This document shows positions 6,382-8,547 of a DNA stretch of 8,547 nucleotides, piece by piece; position 1 is the first letter of the stretch; every line of letters begins with the position of its first letter. Origin of the DNA: JBNJEM01 sp051745935 (lineage in GTDB: Bacteria; Planctomycetota; Planctomycetia; Pirellulales; Pirellulaceae); assembly GCA_051745935.1 (NCBI GenBank), contig JBNJEM010000331.1:1-8547 (forward strand), read 5' to 3'. A program made the position numbers and the translations under genes. The notes beneath the pieces are model-generated. The model made no database searches. It saw nothing but the letters and a program-made list of their open reading frames with translations, and was not told the origin of the DNA.

Positions 6382-8547
6382 TTAACGATTTCTCACCAGC
6401 ACGCGCTGACCTTCCACTTCGAGCAGGATCTCGCCACGCATCATGATGGAGCCCTGCCGGTTCTGTTCGGCCAAATCCCGGGCAAGACGCAGGAATTCAG
6501 GCGAGCCAAACTCGACCACGCGGTCGGCCTGGTCCGGCTGGCGATTGACCACGCGGCTGTCGATCCAGCGGTCGCCTTTCTGATAGAACGTCCGATCGGA
6601 CACCTGTTGAACTTTGCTCATTTCGACGCGGTTCATTTTGGCGTCCCAGTAGGCATTGCGGTAGTTGAGGGTGCTGGCCGACTTCTGCCGCGCGGCATTC
6701 AGCTCTTGATTCACGGAACCGACGCCCGAACGGGTTCTCCGGGCACGCGAATCCAAGTTTCTCCAGGCTTCGGCGGCCACCTCGCCTCCACGGCCGAGGT
6801 CCGTCCCCTCCCGCGCCAGGAAGGCCGTGTACTCGGTTAGAACTCCGAACTCGATCGACAATCGCACCACGTCGTCGACCAACTCCTTGATCTCCGGATC
6901 GACCTTCCCCGAGGCGACCGCCGCCGCGTCGGCCCCGCTCGCGCGGATCGCGTCGATCAGCACGCCGATCTTACGTTGGGCCCAAAGACGCGGCACGAAC
7001 GCGTTGCGCGTCGTCGCTTTTCTGACATCAAACTTGAACTGGAACGTTCGGCGTTTACCCAGATAGTTGCCCGTCAATTGGAACCGGAGCGGCTTTTCGC
7101 CCACGTATTGGCCGAGGAGCACCAGCTGGTCTCCGTTGAATACGTCGGGCAGCCGGGCGGGCACCAAATCGCGAACGCGGCCCACCGCCTCTCCGCCGTC
7201 GGATTCGACAACGGCCAATTTCGGCTCCGCCAGAATCGGACCGGAAAGCTTGCGAAACAGGCTTGCGACCTTCACTTCGACGTCTTCGTCGGGCAAGACG
7301 AACGTGGCGGTTGCCCGGCTATCGGAGGCGATGTTCTCGACCAGCGGCGTATTCACGTCAAGCCCCACGCCGAACGTGAACACCCGCTTGTCGTACCGGT
7401 TGGCCGCTTTCACCGCATCGCGGATCTTCTTTTCGCTGGTCTGGCCGATGGTTGGCCGGCCATCGGTCAAAAACAGCACGATCGGCAACCGGTCCTTGGT
7501 GGGCTTTTGCCGGAGGGCCTCGACCAGAGCGTCGTGAATATTCGTGCCGCCCCGGGCCGTCACGCCCCGAAGATATTGGCGGGCCGCCGTCTCGTTGGAC
7601 TGGTCCTTGGCGACCGGTCTTGTGGAGAACATGTCGACCGCCTCGTTGTAAACGATCAAATTGAATGACTCCCCGCCTTTCAGGCCGGCAATAACCTGGG
7701 CGGCGGCGTCACGAACCTGGCGAATCTTCTCGCCGGCCATCGATCCGCTTCGGTCGAGAACCAGGGTCACTTCGCGTTTGATCTCCGGCTCCGGATCAGA
7801 ACTTCGGCGCGGCACGCCGGCGAGTAGCAGAAAGTACCCTCCGCCCAACTTTGGGTCGGGGTACGCCAACAGCGTCGCCGCCACTCCCTCCTTTTCTTCA
7901 ACTAGAAATGACAACCGGAAGGGCCCCGGTTCGGTCTCCGCTTTCGCCGTGGTCCGGACCGAAACGCGATGCCCGCCGTCGCTGATATTCCGATCGATCG
8001 CGTGACTGGGCGAGTAGACCGTGGCAATCGGCCGCCGCGACTTCACGGAAACCTTGATCGACCACGGCACCTTGTACTCCAACGACTCGCTCCGCGGCAG
8101 CACGTAGTCAATCCGGTCGCCGTCGGCGGCACAGACACTTTCGTAACTCAACCGGACCTTCTGCGAGCCACCCGCCGCCACGGGAAACACACTGGAGCGG
8201 ATCATGTTGTACCCGATGAACTCCAGCAAGGCTGGATCACGGGTCTTGGCCACGATCGAATCGTAGATCCGCCGAGCCTCCTCTTTGGTGAGCAGTTCCG
8301 CCGAAGGTTCCTTGCCCGACCCTTGAAAGTCAAAGCCACGAACGGCGGCGCCATGGGGAACCGGTAGAATCACCTCGGCCTCGAGTCGCCGGTTCGTGGG
8401 GTTGTTGAGCGCGAGATCGAGCGTCGTGGTCGCCACCTGCTCCACGATTGAAACCGAGACGTCGACGCGTTCGATCCGCACGGTGTCGTTTCGTTCGGAA
8501 CGTGGCGCGATGGACCTCGATGCTCGCGGCGACGACGAGATGACGGC
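6382..8547 (-). CDS. VIT and VWA domain protein, 5' end outside the window
   Basis: The frame is open from the right edge to TAA at 6382-6384, giving 721 residues in the window. The first in-frame GTG (8481) has no ribosome binding site and the 22 codons before it are open, so the true start and any signal peptide lie beyond the edge. Counting from that GTG, residues 1-200 form a VIT (inter-alpha-trypsin inhibitor) domain with LPVPHGAAVRGF, ARRIYDSIVAKTRDPALLE and SVFPVAAG. Residues 238-410 are a VWA domain with a complete MIDAS: DRSGS (243-247), T313 in GGTN and D340 in LTDG. LWAQRKIGVLID (499-510) and FGVLTEYTAFL (545-555) are segments found in VIT/VWA proteins. The C-terminal region contains YRNAYWD (607-613), QQVSDRTF (625-632) and a final strand-like ILLEVEGQRVLV. 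It is probably an envelope-associated metal-dependent adhesion or scaffold protein. It is first in an apparent operon with the downstream VWA gene. Confidence 0.9.
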   Translation of the reverse strand, partial: AVISSSPRASRSIAPRSERNDTVRIERVDVSVSIVEQVATTTLDLALNNPTNRRLEAEVILPVPHGAAVRGFDFQGSGKEPSAELLTKEEARRIYDSIVAKTRDPALLEFIGYNMIRSSVFPVAAGGSQKVRLSYESVCAADGDRIDYVLPRSESLEYKVPWSIKVSVKSRRPIATVYSPSHAIDRNISDGGHRVSVRTTAKAETEPGPFRLSFLVEEKEGVAATLLAYPDPKLGGGYFLLLAGVPRRSSDPEPEIKREVTLVLDRSGSMAGEKIRQVRDAAAQVIAGLKGGESFNLIVYNEAVDMFSTRPVAKDQSNETAARQYLRGVTARGGTNIHDALVEALRQKPTKDRLPIVLFLTDGRPTIGQTSEKKIRDAVKAANRYDKRVFTFGVGLDVNTPLVENIASDSRATATFVLPDEDVEVKVASLFRKLSGPILAEPKLAVVESDGGEAVGRVRDLVPARLPDVFNGDQLVLLGQYVGEKPLRFQLTGNYLGKRRTFQFKFDVRKATTRNAFVPRLWAQRKIGVLIDAIRASGADAAAVASGKVDPEIKELVDDVVRLSIEFGVLTEYTAFLAREGTDLGRGGEVAAEAWRNLDSRARRTRSGVGSVNQELNAARQKSASTLNYRNAYWDAKMNRVEMSKVQQVSDRTFYQKGDRWIDSRVVNRQPDQADRVVEFGSPEFLRLARDLAEQNRQGSIMMRGEILLEVEGQRVLVRNR

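Noticed and set aside
6976..7668. A 230-codon plus-strand open frame opposite the VIT/VWA gene
   Set aside because: It is antisense to the VWA domain with its DRSGS and TDG motifs, and its composition is that of a shadow frame.

Overview
The window looks like a piece of a Planctomycetota chromosome, most likely Pirellulales-like, although no rRNA or marker gene confirms this. The grounds are a GC-rich composition, several exported proteins of carbohydrate-degradation type (a formylglycine sulfatase, a sialidase remnant and a polysaccharide-lyase-like protein) and a VIT/VWA protein next to a second secreted VWA protein. Gene density is moderate, with one long intergenic region of about 960 bases.

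Layout. Bases 1-1176 (minus strand) hold the 5' part of a secreted protein resembling (alpha/alpha)-barrel polysaccharide lyases; it leaves the left edge. Bases 1177-2135 are non-coding and lie between two divergent genes. They contain an AT-rich island (about 1301-1366) and a composite palindrome (1780-1968) whose 28-nt core arms are perfect inverted copies enclosing two further perfect hairpins. Bases 2136-3659 (plus) encode a complete exported sulfatase with the CFPSR formylglycine signature. After its TAG the same frame stays open and protein-like to 3827. A small cytoplasmic alpha/beta hydrolase follows (3924-4559). Its stop overlaps, as ATGA, the start of a 101-codon remnant that matches only the C-terminal end of a sialidase (4556-4861). 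On the minus strand, converging on this, are a partial VIT/VWA protein (8547-6382) and, 45 nt downstream, a second secreted VWA protein (6336-5077), which look like one operon. A GC-rich hairpin at 5036-5060 sits in the convergent gap.

How it may work together. The lyase-like protein, the sulfatase and the sialidase remnant all point to breakdown of sulfated or acidic extracellular glycans. The stretch from 3660 to 4861 reads as a patchwork: an intact, less GC-rich hydrolase between two gene 3'-ends that have lost their 5' parts. The VWA pair is probably an envelope protein-interaction module: one partner keeps a canonical metal-ion-dependent adhesion site, while the other has lost the TDG-type aspartate. 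I see no recognisable defence island, CRISPR array, tRNA, rRNA or intact transposase. The least explained signal is the composite palindrome upstream of the sulfatase.
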